Positions 53,218 to 62,737 of a stretch of 64,000 bases of DNA are shown here, piece after piece. The first letter of the stretch is position 1. The number at the start of each line of letters is the position of its first letter. The notes under the pieces were generated by a model. It was not told the DNA's origin and did not search any database. It worked only from the letters and a program-made list of their open reading frames with translations. Origin of the DNA: Deltaproteobacteria bacterium (GTDB lineage Bacteria; JAGRBM01; JAHCIT01); assembly GCA_026129095.1 (NCBI GenBank), contig JAHCIT010000002.1, positions 248,001 to 312,000 on the forward strand. The letters run 5' to 3'. The position numbers and the translations under genes were made by a program.

Positions 53218-53739
53218 ATGGCGAACTCCCTTAACAAGGTGATGCTGATCGGACGTCTGGGCAAGGACCCCGAGCAGCGGTTTACGGGGGGCGGCACGGA
53301 AGTGTGCCAGTTCACGCTCGCCACCAACGAATTCGACGGCCGCGACGAGCAGGGCCAGACAAAGGAACGGACCGAGTGGCACGATATCGTCGCCTACGGA
53401 AAGCTGGCCGAAATCTGCAACAAGTACCTGGCCAAGGGACGCCAGGCGTTCATCGAGGGCAAGCTCCAGACCCGCAAGTGGGAGGACAAGCAGTCGGGCG
53501 AGCCGCGCCGCCGCACTGAAATCGTCGCCCGCGAAGTGGTGCTGCTGGGTTCCCGTGACGAACGCGGGAGCTCGGGCGAGGACCGGGGTTCCCAGCGGAA
53601 CCAGGGCGGCGGCCAGGCCCGGCCCCCGCGGCAGGCGGCCCAGTCAAAGGGTGGCGGCGGCCGGAGCGGCGGCGAGTTCGACCAGGATCCCGGCTACACA
53701 GACGACCAGCCGCCGCCCGAAGACGACGTGCCGTTCTGA
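53218..53739 (+). CDS. ssb: Single-stranded DNA-binding protein
   Basis: 173 residues from ATG at 53218, with AGGAGGT seven bases before it. The N-terminal OB fold (NKVMLIGRLGKDPEQRFT, then CQFTLATNEFDG, TEWHDIVAYGKLAEICNKYL, split) spans about 1-110. A Gly/Gln/Arg-rich linker follows, ending in the acidic tip EDDVPF that recruits repair and replication proteins. The final DDVPF is close to the standard DDIPF. It is a tetrameric ssDNA binder. An upstream start at 53089 is in frame but lacks similarity. Confidence 0.94.
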   Translation: MANSLNKVMLIGRLGKDPEQRFTGGGTEVCQFTLATNEFDGRDEQGQTKERTEWHDIVAYGKLAEICNKYLAKGRQAFIEGKLQTRKWEDKQSGEPRRRTEIVAREVVLLGSRDERGSSGEDRGSQRNQGGGQARPPRQAAQSKGGGGRSGGEFDQDPGYTDDQPPPEDDVPF

Positions 53740-53746
53740 GGCGCGC

Positions 53747-54442
53747 CTAGCGGCCGATCCGGAAACCGAAACCCAGCGAGACATAGAAACGGCTGGCGTC
53801 GAAATCCAGGGGGTTTCCGGCCGTGGCCGGCGGCGTGAGCGTCAGCTCGCTCCGGTTCATCTTCCAGCCCGATTCGACCCGGATCAGCCAGCCCTTGCCG
53901 AAATAGGTGTCGAAACCGAGCGCGGCCTTGAGCGCCAGCGTGTGGCTGAGGCTTCCCGACGCGGGAAAAGCGGACGCCTCGTTGAGGAAGTTCAGGTTGA
54001 CGCCCGTTCCGGCCCGCACATACGGCGATATCCAGAGATCACGCTCATGGTAACGGAACTCGGCTATCGGCATCAGCGTCACCGTGTGCACCGAGCCCAT
54101 CTTCGACGCGGGCGCGATGATGGACTGGTTCAGGCCGTAATACTCCCACTCGACCTCGCCGCCCACCCGGAACCACCAGTCCAGCCGGTAAAGTCCGTTG
54201 ATGCCGGCCGAAAGGCCGCTCCGGGGCGAAATGCCGGCACTGGACGATCCCATCGGGAAAGTACCGCCCAGCCGGTAGCCGAGCGCGAACTGCGGATCGT
54301 CGTAGCCAGCCCGTGCGGCGGACGGCGCGGCCAGAAGCAAAACAACGGCGGCGGAGAGAATCCAGAAGACCGGTCTCAAAAAAGGCATGGGGAAAATCTG
54401 GCTGGAACGGAAGGAAGGGGCAAATGGAAAGCTACGCCGCAT
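53747..54442 (-). CDS. Outer membrane beta-barrel protein
   Basis: 231 residues if started at ATG 54442, which has AAGGAT seven bases upstream and overlaps the sixA stop by 11 bases. An inner ATG at 54388 gives a more usual signal peptide (MPFLRPVFWILSAAVVLLLA) but lacks a ribosome site. Mature protein after ARA-G has alternating strands (GYRLGGTFPMG, GEVEWEYYG, FRYHERDLWISPYVRAGTGV) and ends in the barrel strand RFYVSLGFGFRIGR. Function unknown. It resembles small OmpA/OmpW-like barrels in size and ending. Confidence 0.72.
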   Translation of the reverse strand: MRRSFPFAPSFRSSQIFPMPFLRPVFWILSAAVVLLLAAPSAARAGYDDPQFALGYRLGGTFPMGSSSAGISPRSGLSAGINGLYRLDWWFRVGGEVEWEYYGLNQSIIAPASKMGSVHTVTLMPIAEFRYHERDLWISPYVRAGTGVNLNFLNEASAFPASGSLSHTLALKAALGFDTYFGKGWLIRVESGWKMNRSELTLTPPATAGNPLDFDASRFYVSLGFGFRIGR

Positions 54443-54953
54443 CGAGATCCTTCAGGCTGTCCACCCGCTCGCCCGAGGGCATCAGCGCCCACTTGAACCT
54501 GCCGGTAACGCCGGGAGCGACACCGCCGGAAAAAACGATTCGCATCACCTGACCCTTGCGGAACGGCATCGCGCCGCGGCCCAGGAGCTCGCCTGCGAGC
54601 TGGCCCATGCGCGGCTCATGGCCGACAAACGCCACCGACGAGCCGGGCATCTCCCCAGCCGTGCGGAGCAGGTGATCGAGTGCCCTTCCGCCGGGGCCGA
54701 GCGCCGTCGCGGCGACGACCTCGCCCCGGTATTTCGTTTCGCCGGCCAGAATCTCGGCTGTCTGAACGGCCCGCACCAGCGGGCTCGTCACGATCAGGTC
54801 GAAAGAGATACCCAGGCCCTTCAGCTCGCTGGCGACCTTCGAGAAAACCTTGCGCCCCTTGGCCGTGAGGTACCGGCAGTCGTCGGAAAGCCCCGCCTCG
54901 CCGTCCACCGCGGCCGCATGACGTACCAGATAGATGTCTGTGCCGGAACCCAT
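54432..54953 (-). CDS. sixA: Phosphohistidine phosphatase SixA-like
   Basis: 173 residues from ATG at 54953 with AGGAG just before it (the frame runs a further 35 codons but not with similarity). Histidine phosphatase signature LVRHAAA at about residue 8 (nucleophile His10). Arg in SPLVRAVQTAEIL and His in FVGHEPRMGQLA complete the catalytic set. SixA removes phosphate from histidine-containing phosphotransfer domains. There is no partner HPt gene here. It precedes the outer membrane protein gene with an 11-base overlap if the longer start is used. Confidence 0.88.
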   Translation of the reverse strand: MGSGTDIYLVRHAAAVDGEAGLSDDCRYLTAKGRKVFSKVASELKGLGISFDLIVTSPLVRAVQTAEILAGETKYRGEVVAATALGPGGRALDHLLRTAGEMPGSSVAFVGHEPRMGQLAGELLGRGAMPFRKGQVMRIVFSGGVAPGVTGRFKWALMPSGERVDSLKDLDAA

Positions 54954-55137
54954 ACTGCTCCTGTAACCGAACCGGTCCCACGCGCCTTCCCCCTTGCGGA
55001 CTCTAGCCCATTCCGGACGGGGTTTCAGCCCGTCAACCCCGTGAAACATTCGTGACACGGCTCATGGAGCCGCCGGAAAGCGGCAGCGGGCAGTCCCGGT
55101 TTGGGGCACGGCCAGCCGCCGTGGTAGGCTTTCCGCC

Positions 55138-55977
55138 ATGAAGCTCGGCGCACACGAATCCATCAGCGGGGGGATCGAGAATGCCTTCCAGCGGGGCCGC
55201 GACGACGGTTGCGAGTCCCTGCAGATTTTCACCAAGAGCGAGCGCCAGTGGTCGGCCAAGCCGCTGGCCCCGGAGGCGCTGGATGCATTCCGGACGGCAA
55301 GCAAGGGTTCCGGCATTCCGCTCTCGAACGTGCTCGTTCACGACTCCTACCTCATCAACCTCGCCTCGCCCGACCCGGTGAAACTCGAAAAGGCCAAGGC
55401 CGCCTTTGTCGAGGAGATCCGCCGGTGCGAGCAACTCGGGGTGCGGTACCTCGTCACCCACCCCGGTTCCCATGTGGGATCGGGCGAGGACCAGGCCATC
55501 GAGACGCTGGTATCGAGCTACAACGACTGCATCCACCGTTCGTCCGGTTCGCCCGTTATGATCCTGCTGGAAACGACCGCTGGGCAGGGCACCTGCATGG
55601 GCTACCGGTTCGAGCAGATCGCCGGCATCCTGAATGGGATCAAGGACCGCTCGCGCATGGGCGTCTGCGTGGACACCTGCCATATCTTCGCCGCCGGGTA
55701 CGACATCCGGACGCCGGAGGGGTATGAGCAGGTGATGCAGGAGCTGGACCGGGTCATCGGCGTCAAGGAAGTCCGGGCGTTCCACATCAATGATTCCAAG
55801 AAGGAGCTGGGCTCCCGCGTGGACCGGCACGAAGAGATCGCCGAGGGGTTCATCGGCGAGACGGCCTTCCGGTGCCTGATGAACGATCCGCGATGGAAGG
55901 ATACCATCGGCGTGATCGAGACGCCCGGCGAGGATTTCGCCAAGAACCTCAAGCGGCTCCGGAGCTACCAGGCCTGA
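55138..55977 (+). CDS. nfo: Endonuclease IV (AP endonuclease)
   Basis: 279 residues. Start ATG 55138. The family features are MKLGAHESISGG, IFTKSERQW, VLVHDSYLINLASPD, LVTHPGSHVGSGED, LLETTAGQG, GVCVDTCHIFAAGYD and FHINDSKKELGSRVDRHEEI, carrying the His/Glu/Asp ligands for three zinc ions. Cleaves the 5' side of abasic sites in DNA repair. Its TGA is overlapped by the start of the glycosyltransferase gene. Confidence 0.94.
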   Translation: MKLGAHESISGGIENAFQRGRDDGCESLQIFTKSERQWSAKPLAPEALDAFRTASKGSGIPLSNVLVHDSYLINLASPDPVKLEKAKAAFVEEIRRCEQLGVRYLVTHPGSHVGSGEDQAIETLVSSYNDCIHRSSGSPVMILLETTAGQGTCMGYRFEQIAGILNGIKDRSRMGVCVDTCHIFAAGYDIRTPEGYEQVMQELDRVIGVKEVRAFHINDSKKELGSRVDRHEEIAEGFIGETAFRCLMNDPRWKDTIGVIETPGEDFAKNLKRLRSYQA

Positions 55978-57056
55978 GAGTCCTCTTTTTCAACGACTTC
56001 GACGTTTACGCTGGCGCCGAAAGCGCCGTGGGCGCGCTGCGCGCCGCACTGGAAGCCAGGGGCCACCAGACCCGGCTCGTCACGAAGCTGGAGTCGGGAG
56101 AGCGTGGAGTGCACGGCCCGGACGACCGGGTGCGGCGCTGCCGGAAGATCATCCAGGAGTTCCGGCCCGATGCCTGCCATTTCCACAACACGCTGGCGAT
56201 GGGCTGGTCGCCGCTGGTCGCGGCGAAAAAGGAGAGTGTGCGGAATCTTGTCTGGACGATGCACGACTACCGGGCCGTCTGTCCCAACACCCTGCTCCTC
56301 CGTCCCGATCTCAATATCTGCGACGACCTTCACTGGTGCGGCAGTTGCGTGGCCCTGCCGAAGCTGCCGCACTACGACCTGGACCGCATACGGAAGAAAC
56401 TCCAGGGCGTGAAAATCGCCGCCATCAGCGATGCGCAGCGCAGGCTGGTGGAGCCGCACCTGCCGGTCACGGCGACGATACACTGGGACGCCGATGCGGG
56501 ACTGCTGGCGGCGCCGGAGGCGCCCGACGGCAAGCCCCTCACGGTGCTGTTCGCCGGGCGAAAGGACGTGGAAAAGGGATTCGACTTCTGCCTGCAGGCG
56601 GTCAAGCGGCTTTCCGGCCGGCATCCTGGCATCCGGCTGCACCTGGCGGGCCGCTCCCGGTTCGGCGACGAACGGCAGCGGATCGACGCGCTGGGGCTTG
56701 GAAAGCAGGTCATTGACCACGGCGCGCTCCCCCACGACCGCTATCTGGAGATGCTCCGGAACGTGCAGGTGGTCGTCTGCGCGAGCGTGTGGGCCGAGCC
56801 GTTCAACCTGTCGCTGCTGGAGGCGATGGCCTGCGGCAAGCCGGTCATCGCCACCCGCTCGGGCGCGCACGGGGAACTGGCCGGTGACGGCGGCGCAGTG
56901 CTCGCCGATCCGCGCAGTTCGGCCTCGCTGATGAACGCGATGGAAACACTGTTTGCCGATGCGGACCTGCGCCGCGACCTGGCCCGGCGGGCACGCGAGC
57001 AGGCGACCCGGTTCACCGGCTGCACGGAGAAATATCTCCGGCTCTACCGGGAATGA
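55974..57056 (+). CDS. Glycosyltransferase family 4, probable CTG start
   Basis: 360 residues. The GT-B N-terminal domain begins directly LRVLFFNDFDVYAGAES, so the natural start is the CTG at 55974, which overlaps the nfo stop (CTGA) and has GGAG eight bases upstream. No ATG, GTG or TTG lies between the family start and a frame extension inside nfo. The C-terminal domain has EPFNLSLLEAMACGKPVIAT, the E-x7-E sugar-nucleotide motif, and the KDVEKGFDFCLQA block. It probably transfers a sugar in lipopolysaccharide or glycan assembly. Earlier ATGs in the frame overlap nfo by 80-100 bases. Confidence 0.85.
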   Translation: MRVLFFNDFDVYAGAESAVGALRAALEARGHQTRLVTKLESGERGVHGPDDRVRRCRKIIQEFRPDACHFHNTLAMGWSPLVAAKKESVRNLVWTMHDYRAVCPNTLLLRPDLNICDDLHWCGSCVALPKLPHYDLDRIRKKLQGVKIAAISDAQRRLVEPHLPVTATIHWDADAGLLAAPEAPDGKPLTVLFAGRKDVEKGFDFCLQAVKRLSGRHPGIRLHLAGRSRFGDERQRIDALGLGKQVIDHGALPHDRYLEMLRNVQVVVCASVWAEPFNLSLLEAMACGKPVIATRSGAHGELAGDGGAVLADPRSSASLMNAMETLFADADLRRDLARRAREQATRFTGCTEKYLRLYRE

Positions 57057-57063
57057 TCCCCCG

Positions 57064-58824
57064 TTACTTCACCACGATGCTTCCGGGCATCTCGACCACC
57101 CTGGCTCGCAGGTATTCCCCAAGGGTCTTGGCCTGCGGGTCGCTGCGGGTGGATGAGGCCACGCCGTCACCCAGGATTCCCCGGATGTAGAAGTTGAGCG
57201 CATTCAGGTTCGGGAACTCGTACCGCTCCACCTCGAACGGCCTGGCATCCGGCAGTATCTCCTTGAGCCGTTCGGTCGTGAGGAACTCCCGCAGGAATGC
57301 GTAGCCTTCGGGGGTTTTCGACCAGATGCCGACGTTGGCGTTGCCGCCCTTGTCGCCCGACCGGGTGGCAAAGGCCCGGCCAAGCGGCTTTTTGACCGTA
57401 TCTCCCTTCGGAACGGGCGGGATCCTCACCTCCGGCACCTTCACGGCGGGCGGCGTCTGCGGCGCCTGGACGGCCTCGACGTTCAGCTCCTCGCCGCCCA
57501 CGTACACCTTCTGGCGGATCTTGTCGCTGGAGACGAGGGCCGGCCAGTAGATGACCGACGGAATCTCGTCGCCCGGCGGCGAGGTCATCGTGAAGCCGGG
57601 AATGCTGCACAGGGCCAGTTCCACCACGCGGGACGAAAACGCTTTCCCCACCTTCTTGGGGTTCGGGTCGATGACGTTGATCTTGAGGTAGGCAAACGCC
57701 TGCTCGTTGCTGGCCGGGTTCTCGTGATCGGTGCGGATCAGGTTCACCTCGACCCTCTGGAACTGTTCGCGCCCGCCAACGGCGTCGAAGAACATCTCCT
57801 CGACGATCTTCGCCTTCTTCTCGATGTCCAGTCCGGTGAGCAGGACGGTCATCTGGTTGCGGAACGGACCCAGGTTGTTGATGCAGACCTTGGTGGTCGG
57901 GGTCGGCGGCTCGCCCTTCGCGCCCTCAACACGCACACGGTCGGGGCCCTCCTGCGACACCTTGAGGGTGTCGAAGCGGGCGATGACGTCGGGATTGTAG
58001 TACCGGTGGCCCTGGATCTCGTACAGAAGCTGGGCCGTCACGGTTCCCACGGAAACGAGGCCGCCCGTACCGGGGTGCTTGGAGATGACGAACGATCCGT
58101 CCGCGTGCATCTCGCACAGGGGGAAGCCGAGATTCCTGTAGGTGGGCACCTCGTCCACGAACGAGTAGTTGCCTCCCGTCGCCTGTCCTCCGCACTCGAT
58201 GATGTGGCCGGCGGCGACCGCCCCGGCGAGCCGGTCCCAGTCGTCACGCTTCCAGTTGAACCGCCAGGCCGCGGGGCCCACCACCACGGCCGCGTCGGTC
58301 ACGCGGCCCGTGACCACGATGTCGGCACCGCGCCCGAGAGCCTCGCTGATGCCCCATCCGCCCAGATAGGCATTCGCCGTCACCGTGTTCGCCCGGGCGT
58401 CCTTGAGCGGAGTCCCCTTGTCCATGTGGGCGAATGCCTCGCCCTCCTTCTGGAGCTCGGCAAGGCGCCGGGTGAGGTCATCGCCCTCGATGAAGGCGAT
58501 CTTCGGCTTGAGGCCCAGCTTTTCGGCGATTTTTTCCAGTTCCTCGGCCATCCCCCGGGGGTTCAGCCCGCCGGCGTTGGTGACGACGCGGATCTTCTTC
58601 TGGAGACATTCCCCCATCACCTCTTCCATCTGCTTGAGGAACGTGCCGGCGTAGCCCGCCTTGGGGTTCTTCATCTTGTTCCGGAACAGGATCGCCATCG
58701 TGAGCTCGGCGAGATAGTCGCCGGTGAGCACGTCGATCGGCCCCCCCTGGACCATTTCGCGGGCGGCCGAAATCCGGTCCCCGTAGAATCCGCTGCAGTT
58801 GGCGATGATCAGTTTCTCGGTCAT
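57064..58824 (-). CDS. AtuA-type acyclic terpene utilisation protein (DUF1446)
   Basis: 586 residues from ATG at 58824 with AGGAAGG eleven bases upstream. The large N-terminal DUF1446 domain (about 5-460) begins IIANCSGFYGDRISAA and includes VVTNAGGLNPRGMAE and FIEGDDLTRRL. A C-terminal AtuA-like ferredoxin-fold domain (about 490-586) has AFATRSGDKGGNANVGIWSK. AtuA is required for citronellol/geranyl-type terpene degradation in Pseudomonas, but the family is broader and its reaction is not established. The upstream palindrome CTGAATGA-N4-TCATTCAG is a good TetR-type operator. No atuC/atuF carboxylase genes are in the window, so the role may differ. Confidence 0.9.
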   Translation of the reverse strand: MTEKLIIANCSGFYGDRISAAREMVQGGPIDVLTGDYLAELTMAILFRNKMKNPKAGYAGTFLKQMEEVMGECLQKKIRVVTNAGGLNPRGMAEELEKIAEKLGLKPKIAFIEGDDLTRRLAELQKEGEAFAHMDKGTPLKDARANTVTANAYLGGWGISEALGRGADIVVTGRVTDAAVVVGPAAWRFNWKRDDWDRLAGAVAAGHIIECGGQATGGNYSFVDEVPTYRNLGFPLCEMHADGSFVISKHPGTGGLVSVGTVTAQLLYEIQGHRYYNPDVIARFDTLKVSQEGPDRVRVEGAKGEPPTPTTKVCINNLGPFRNQMTVLLTGLDIEKKAKIVEEMFFDAVGGREQFQRVEVNLIRTDHENPASNEQAFAYLKINVIDPNPKKVGKAFSSRVVELALCSIPGFTMTSPPGDEIPSVIYWPALVSSDKIRQKVYVGGEELNVEAVQAPQTPPAVKVPEVRIPPVPKGDTVKKPLGRAFATRSGDKGGNANVGIWSKTPEGYAFLREFLTTERLKEILPDARPFEVERYEFPNLNALNFYIRGILGDGVASSTRSDPQAKTLGEYLRARVVEMPGSIVVK

Positions 58825-58889
58825 GTGGCTGCCTTCCTCCGGCTCCCCGGCCGGTTCCCCGCCTGTCATCCAGTCATCCGGTCTGGAAA

Positions 58890-58909
58890 CTGAATGAGCG
58901 TTCATTCAG
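58890..58909. promoter_or_regulatory. Perfect palindromic operator before the AtuA-like gene
   Basis: CTGAATGA-N4-TCATTCAG, a 20-bp dyad with exact 8-base arms and GCGT centre, 65 bases before the start codon. Its sequence is that of the common TetR-family type (AATGA-N4-TCATT). A possible promoter (TTGCAC, then TACAAC with a 15-bp gap, minus strand) lies just upstream. Confidence 0.7.
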
Positions 58910-59020
58910 GTTGTACCGGAAGCGGGCCCGGTGCAAGCCTCCCTATAGCGGCCCCGCCGCCCGTTTGCACCAGCGGGCGGGCATCCTCTATCTAAATCGC
59001 CGGGAGATTTCCTGCCGACA

Positions 59021-60274
59021 ATGAGCCGCTCCGCAGCCCTTCTTGCCTTTCTGCTCGCCACCATCGTGGCCCAGCCGGTCATGGCCAGCGAAGGGGAAAC
59101 GGCGGCGGATATCTATGCCCGTGCGGTGCGGCGGCTGGAGCGGCACAAGGCCGGCTGGTACCGCAACCCGGCGGACATTTTCACCAGCGACACAACCACG
59201 CGGGAGCTTTTCGAGAGCATCCGGAACCAGTACCCGCACTCGCCCGAAGCGGCGCTCGTTCCGCTCCGGCTTGGCGACACCTGGTACTACGCCGAGGACA
59301 ACTGCGAGGAGGCGCTCTCCTATTACGAAGAGTACCTCACCTCACTCGGTTCCGGGTCTCTCCACGACCGGGAAGAAGACCATGCCCGGAAGATGCGGGA
59401 CTATTGCGCCCAAAAGGTTCCTACGGCCGAGAAACTCTATGAAGACGGGATGCGGCGGCTCGAAATCCACCGCCAGAGCGTCGTCTGGAATCCGGCCAGA
59501 TGGCGGTGGAGCGAGAACCCCATCGCCCGCGCCATCACCAACATCCGGTACGACACGGAAGAAACCCGGCGGCTGTTCCAGGAGATACGCCGGAAATACC
59601 CGGTATCGTCGCAGGCCCCGCTCGCCACACTCCGTATTGCCGATGTCTATTTCGAGGAAGGCGCCTACGTGGAAGCGCAGGTCTACTATGACGAATTCAT
59701 CCGCAGCCACCCGGCCTTCCGGGAGGAGGCGGCCTATGCACAGATGAGGCGCGCCCAGTGCTTCGCGCAGCAGATGCTCGACCACGACCGTGATCCGTCG
59801 GCGGCGCTGAATGCCCGCGAGGCGTTTGCCACCGTCCAGCGGGATTACTCCGCCACGCCCGAGGGCAGCGAGGCCGCGCCCGCGCTCCAGGAGGTCACGC
59901 GCCATATCGGCGAGCAGGAAGCATTCGTGGCCGACTTCTACTACCGGCGGAGCCAGTACCAGGCGGCCATGGGCCGGTACCGGGGACTGATCGAGCAGTT
60001 CCCCGGCCACCCGCTCACAGGCTGGGCCCTCTACCGGCTCGGCCGGAGCGCCGAACACATCGGCGATTTCGAGGGCGCCCGCCGCTACTACGAGCAGGTG
60101 CTCGCCCTTCCCGACGACCAGTTCCGCCGCCCCAGGGACGTGAAGTGGGTCGATGCCTGGATCCTGTTCCTTGCCTATCCGAACGCCGACGCGACGCCCG
60201 ATGGCGTCAGGCGCCGGGCCCGCCTGCGGATCGCCGTGCTGGACCTGCTGCCGGGAACTCCGAAGGCCAACTAG
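59021..60274 (+). CDS. Periplasmic BamD-like TPR protein with duplicated repeat region
   Basis: 417 residues. A signal peptide (LLAFLLATIVAQPVMAS) without a lipobox cleaves near MAS-EG. Pairs of TPR helices follow (PEAALVPLRLGDTWYYAEDNCEEALSYYEEYL, split, then QAPLATLRIADVYFEEGAYVEAQVYYDEFI, then PLTGWALYRLGRSAEHIGDFEGARRYYEQVL). Each resembles the BamD/YfiO type of tandem TPR. BamD itself is a lipoprotein of about 245 residues, so this is a longer relative. A role in outer-membrane protein or envelope assembly is suggested. It precedes mtgA by 15 bases. Confidence 0.8.
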   Translation: MSRSAALLAFLLATIVAQPVMASEGETAADIYARAVRRLERHKAGWYRNPADIFTSDTTTRELFESIRNQYPHSPEAALVPLRLGDTWYYAEDNCEEALSYYEEYLTSLGSGSLHDREEDHARKMRDYCAQKVPTAEKLYEDGMRRLEIHRQSVVWNPARWRWSENPIARAITNIRYDTEETRRLFQEIRRKYPVSSQAPLATLRIADVYFEEGAYVEAQVYYDEFIRSHPAFREEAAYAQMRRAQCFAQQMLDHDRDPSAALNAREAFATVQRDYSATPEGSEAAPALQEVTRHIGEQEAFVADFYYRRSQYQAAMGRYRGLIEQFPGHPLTGWALYRLGRSAEHIGDFEGARRYYEQVLALPDDQFRRPRDVKWVDAWILFLAYPNADATPDGVRRRARLRIAVLDLLPGTPKAN

Positions 60275-60289
60275 CGCGGCCGCCCTCCC

Positions 60290-61000
60290 TTGAAACGCCT
60301 CTCAGCCCGCCAGAAAAAACTGCTCGTCCGCATACTGGGCGCTCTGGTTCTCGTCGTGGCATCGTACGAACTGTGGATCATCGGCCGGGTCATCTGGTGG
60401 CGGACGAACAATCCCCGCTCGTCGGCGTTCATGGATGCCCACCGGATCCGCCTCCAGGAGCAGAAACCGGGCGCGGAGCTCAGCCACAAGTGGGTTCCCT
60501 ACGGACAGATCTCCATTCACCTAAAACAGGCGGTGATCGCCAGCGAGGACGCGAAGTTCCTCCGGCACGACGGGTTCGACTGGGAGGGTATACAGGCGGC
60601 CTGGGAGCAAAACCTCAGGAAGCGCCGGATCGTCGCGGGTGGCTCCACCATCTCGCAGCAGCTCGCCAAGAACCTTTTTCTGTCGGGAAGGCGCACGCCG
60701 TGGCGCAAGCTGGACGAGGCACATATCACCGTCTGGATGGAGCTGTTCCTCTCCAAGCGGCGCATCCTCGAGATCTATCTCAACGTCATCGAGTGGGGCG
60801 ACGGGGTGTTCGGGGCCGAGGCGGCCTCGCGCCATTACTACCGGGTATCCGCGGCGAAACTGACGGCGAGGCAGGCAGCCTGGCTCGCCGCCATCGTGCC
60901 CAACCCCCGCTACCACGACAGGAACCGCAAGGACCGGAAGGCGGAGCGGAAGACGAACATCATCCTCGCCCGCATGGCCTATACGGACGCGCCCGAATAG
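60290..61000 (+). CDS. mtgA: Monofunctional peptidoglycan glycosyltransferase
   Basis: 236 residues, one GT51 domain behind a single N-terminal membrane helix (LLVRILGALVLVVASYELWII, split). Catalytic Glu in ASEDAKFLRHDGFDW and second motif GGSTISQQLAKNLFLS are intact. It polymerises lipid II glycan strands without transpeptidation. Start is a TTG at 60290, no strong ribosome site. The gene follows the BamD-like gene and converges on the frameshifted monooxygenase with four bases between. Confidence 0.9.
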   Translation: MKRLSARQKKLLVRILGALVLVVASYELWIIGRVIWWRTNNPRSSAFMDAHRIRLQEQKPGAELSHKWVPYGQISIHLKQAVIASEDAKFLRHDGFDWEGIQAAWEQNLRKRRIVAGGSTISQQLAKNLFLSGRRTPWRKLDEAHITVWMELFLSKRRILEIYLNVIEWGDGVFGAEAASRHYYRVSAAKLTARQAAWLAAIVPNPRYHDRNRKDRKAERKTNIILARMAYTDAPE

Positions 61001-61003
61001 GGC

Positions 61004-62568
61004 CTACAGCACGAGGTTCGATGCCTCGGTCATCGCCGCGCCGATCCCGGCCGTGAGGCGGTCGCGGAGGCCGGGCCGGATGCGGTGTCCGCCCTCGCCC
61101 TCCAGCACATACTCGGCCTCGTTGAAATGGCTCACCCGCAGGCGGTATTCCCAGTTGTAGCCGGGGTACAGGGTCGTGTTCCGGCCGTTCGGGGCGAGGT
61201 ACCAGCTGGCGCAGCCTGAGGTCCAGACGGTGTGTTTCATGCGCCGGTCCAGGTTCCTGTTGAACCGGCTCTGCACCGGCTCCTTCACCTCGACCGACCT
61301 GAGGTTGTGGCGGTGGAGGGACTCGACGGCCTGGACGATGTAGTCAACCTGCTTTTCCGTATAGGCGAGCACCGACGTGTGGCCGGGACCGGTGTTCGGC
61401 CCCATGAGAAAAAAGAGGTTCGGAAAGCCGGTGCAGGCAACGCCCTTGTATGCCTCCGAACCGTCGCGCCAGGCCTCGCCAAGCGAGTGACCGCTTCTGC
61501 CCACGACCGGAAACGGGGCCCCCGCCGACGGCACCCTGAACCCCGTCGCGCAGACGATCGCATCGAACTCCCGCTCGCGGCCGTCCCGGCTGACGATCCC
61601 TTTCGGCGTGATCCGCGTGATGCCGTCCGTAACCAGTTCCACGTTCGGGCGCTGGAGCGCCGGGTACCAGTCATTCGAGATCAGCATCCGCTTGCAGCCG
61701 ATCCGGTAGTCCGGCGTCACCTTCCGGCGGAGTCCGGGATCCTTCACGCTCCGCCGGATGTGCTGGAGCGCAATCTGCTCGACCAGCGACTTGATCCGGT
61801 CATTTTCCAGGATGAGGAACGGGGCGAATCCCTCCAGCATCCAGTAAATCATCTGGCGCCGGGCCCAGAGTGCGGGCGGGAAGTTCCGGTACAGAGCCTT
61901 TCGCCGTTCGGTGATCTTCTGGTTCATGCGCGGGACGATCCATGGGGGCGTGCGCTGGTAAACGGCAAGCGATGCCACATCGGGCGCGATGGCCGGAACC
62001 ACCTGGATGGCGCTTCGCCGCTCCCGATCACTCCGACGCGCCGGCCCTTCAGCGGATAGTCCGGATCCCACCGCGACGTATGCAGCAGCTTGCCACGGAA
62101 CGAATTCAGGCCCTCAATATCGGGATACGACGGATCGGAAAGCCCGCCGGCGGCGGAAACCAGCACGCGGGCGCGGAACTCCCCGCCCCCGTCGGTGCGA
62201 AGCGTCCACATGCCGCTCCCCTCATCATAAGTCGCGCCCGTCACGGGTGTGTTGAACCGCACATGGGGCCGGATGCCGTATTTCTCCGCGCAGCGGAGAA
62301 TGTAGGCCTGGATTTCCCGCGAGCCCGAGTAGGCCTCCGACCAGCCGGGGTTGGGCTCGAACGAGTAGCAGTACAGGTGCGAGGGCACGTCACAGGCGCA
62401 GCCGGGATAGGTGTTGTCCCGCCAGGTTCCGCCCACCTCGTCCGCCCGCTCGAAGATGGTGAAGTTCGTAAACCCCGCCTTCTTGAGACTGATCCCCATG
62501 TTCAGCCCGGAAAAGCCGGAACCGACAATGGCCACAGGTATCCCGCTCCGGCCTGGTGTCTTGCCCAT
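61004..62568 (-). pseudogene. BVMO-type flavin monooxygenase, frameshifted
   Basis: Start ATG at 62568 with an excellent AGGAGGGG. The N-terminal frame gives GSGFSG, GGTWRDNTYPG and the BVMO fingerprint FRGKLLHTSRWD. At the second Rossmann motif it changes frame near 62015-62017: GVIGSG is followed by out-of-frame codons, whereas the other frame continues S-A-I-Q-V-V-P-A-I, exactly what GSGASAIQ of the paralogue at 5777 needs. One missing base in an Ala codon explains it. The remaining frame is intact to 61004, with no other damage. It is either a very recent pseudogene or a sequencing error. Confidence 0.8.
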
Positions 62569-62737
62569 GATACCCCTCCTAAAAATGCCCCGGAGCCGCC
62601 TCGGCCCCCAGCACGCTATTGTTGACCGAAACTGCCGCCAAGGGAAAACAGCCGGTTTCAAGCGGGGGCGGACAAATGTCCGGCACACTTATTAGTTCAA
62701 ATTATTCTTTTAATATCAGTATGTTATTCAATTTATA

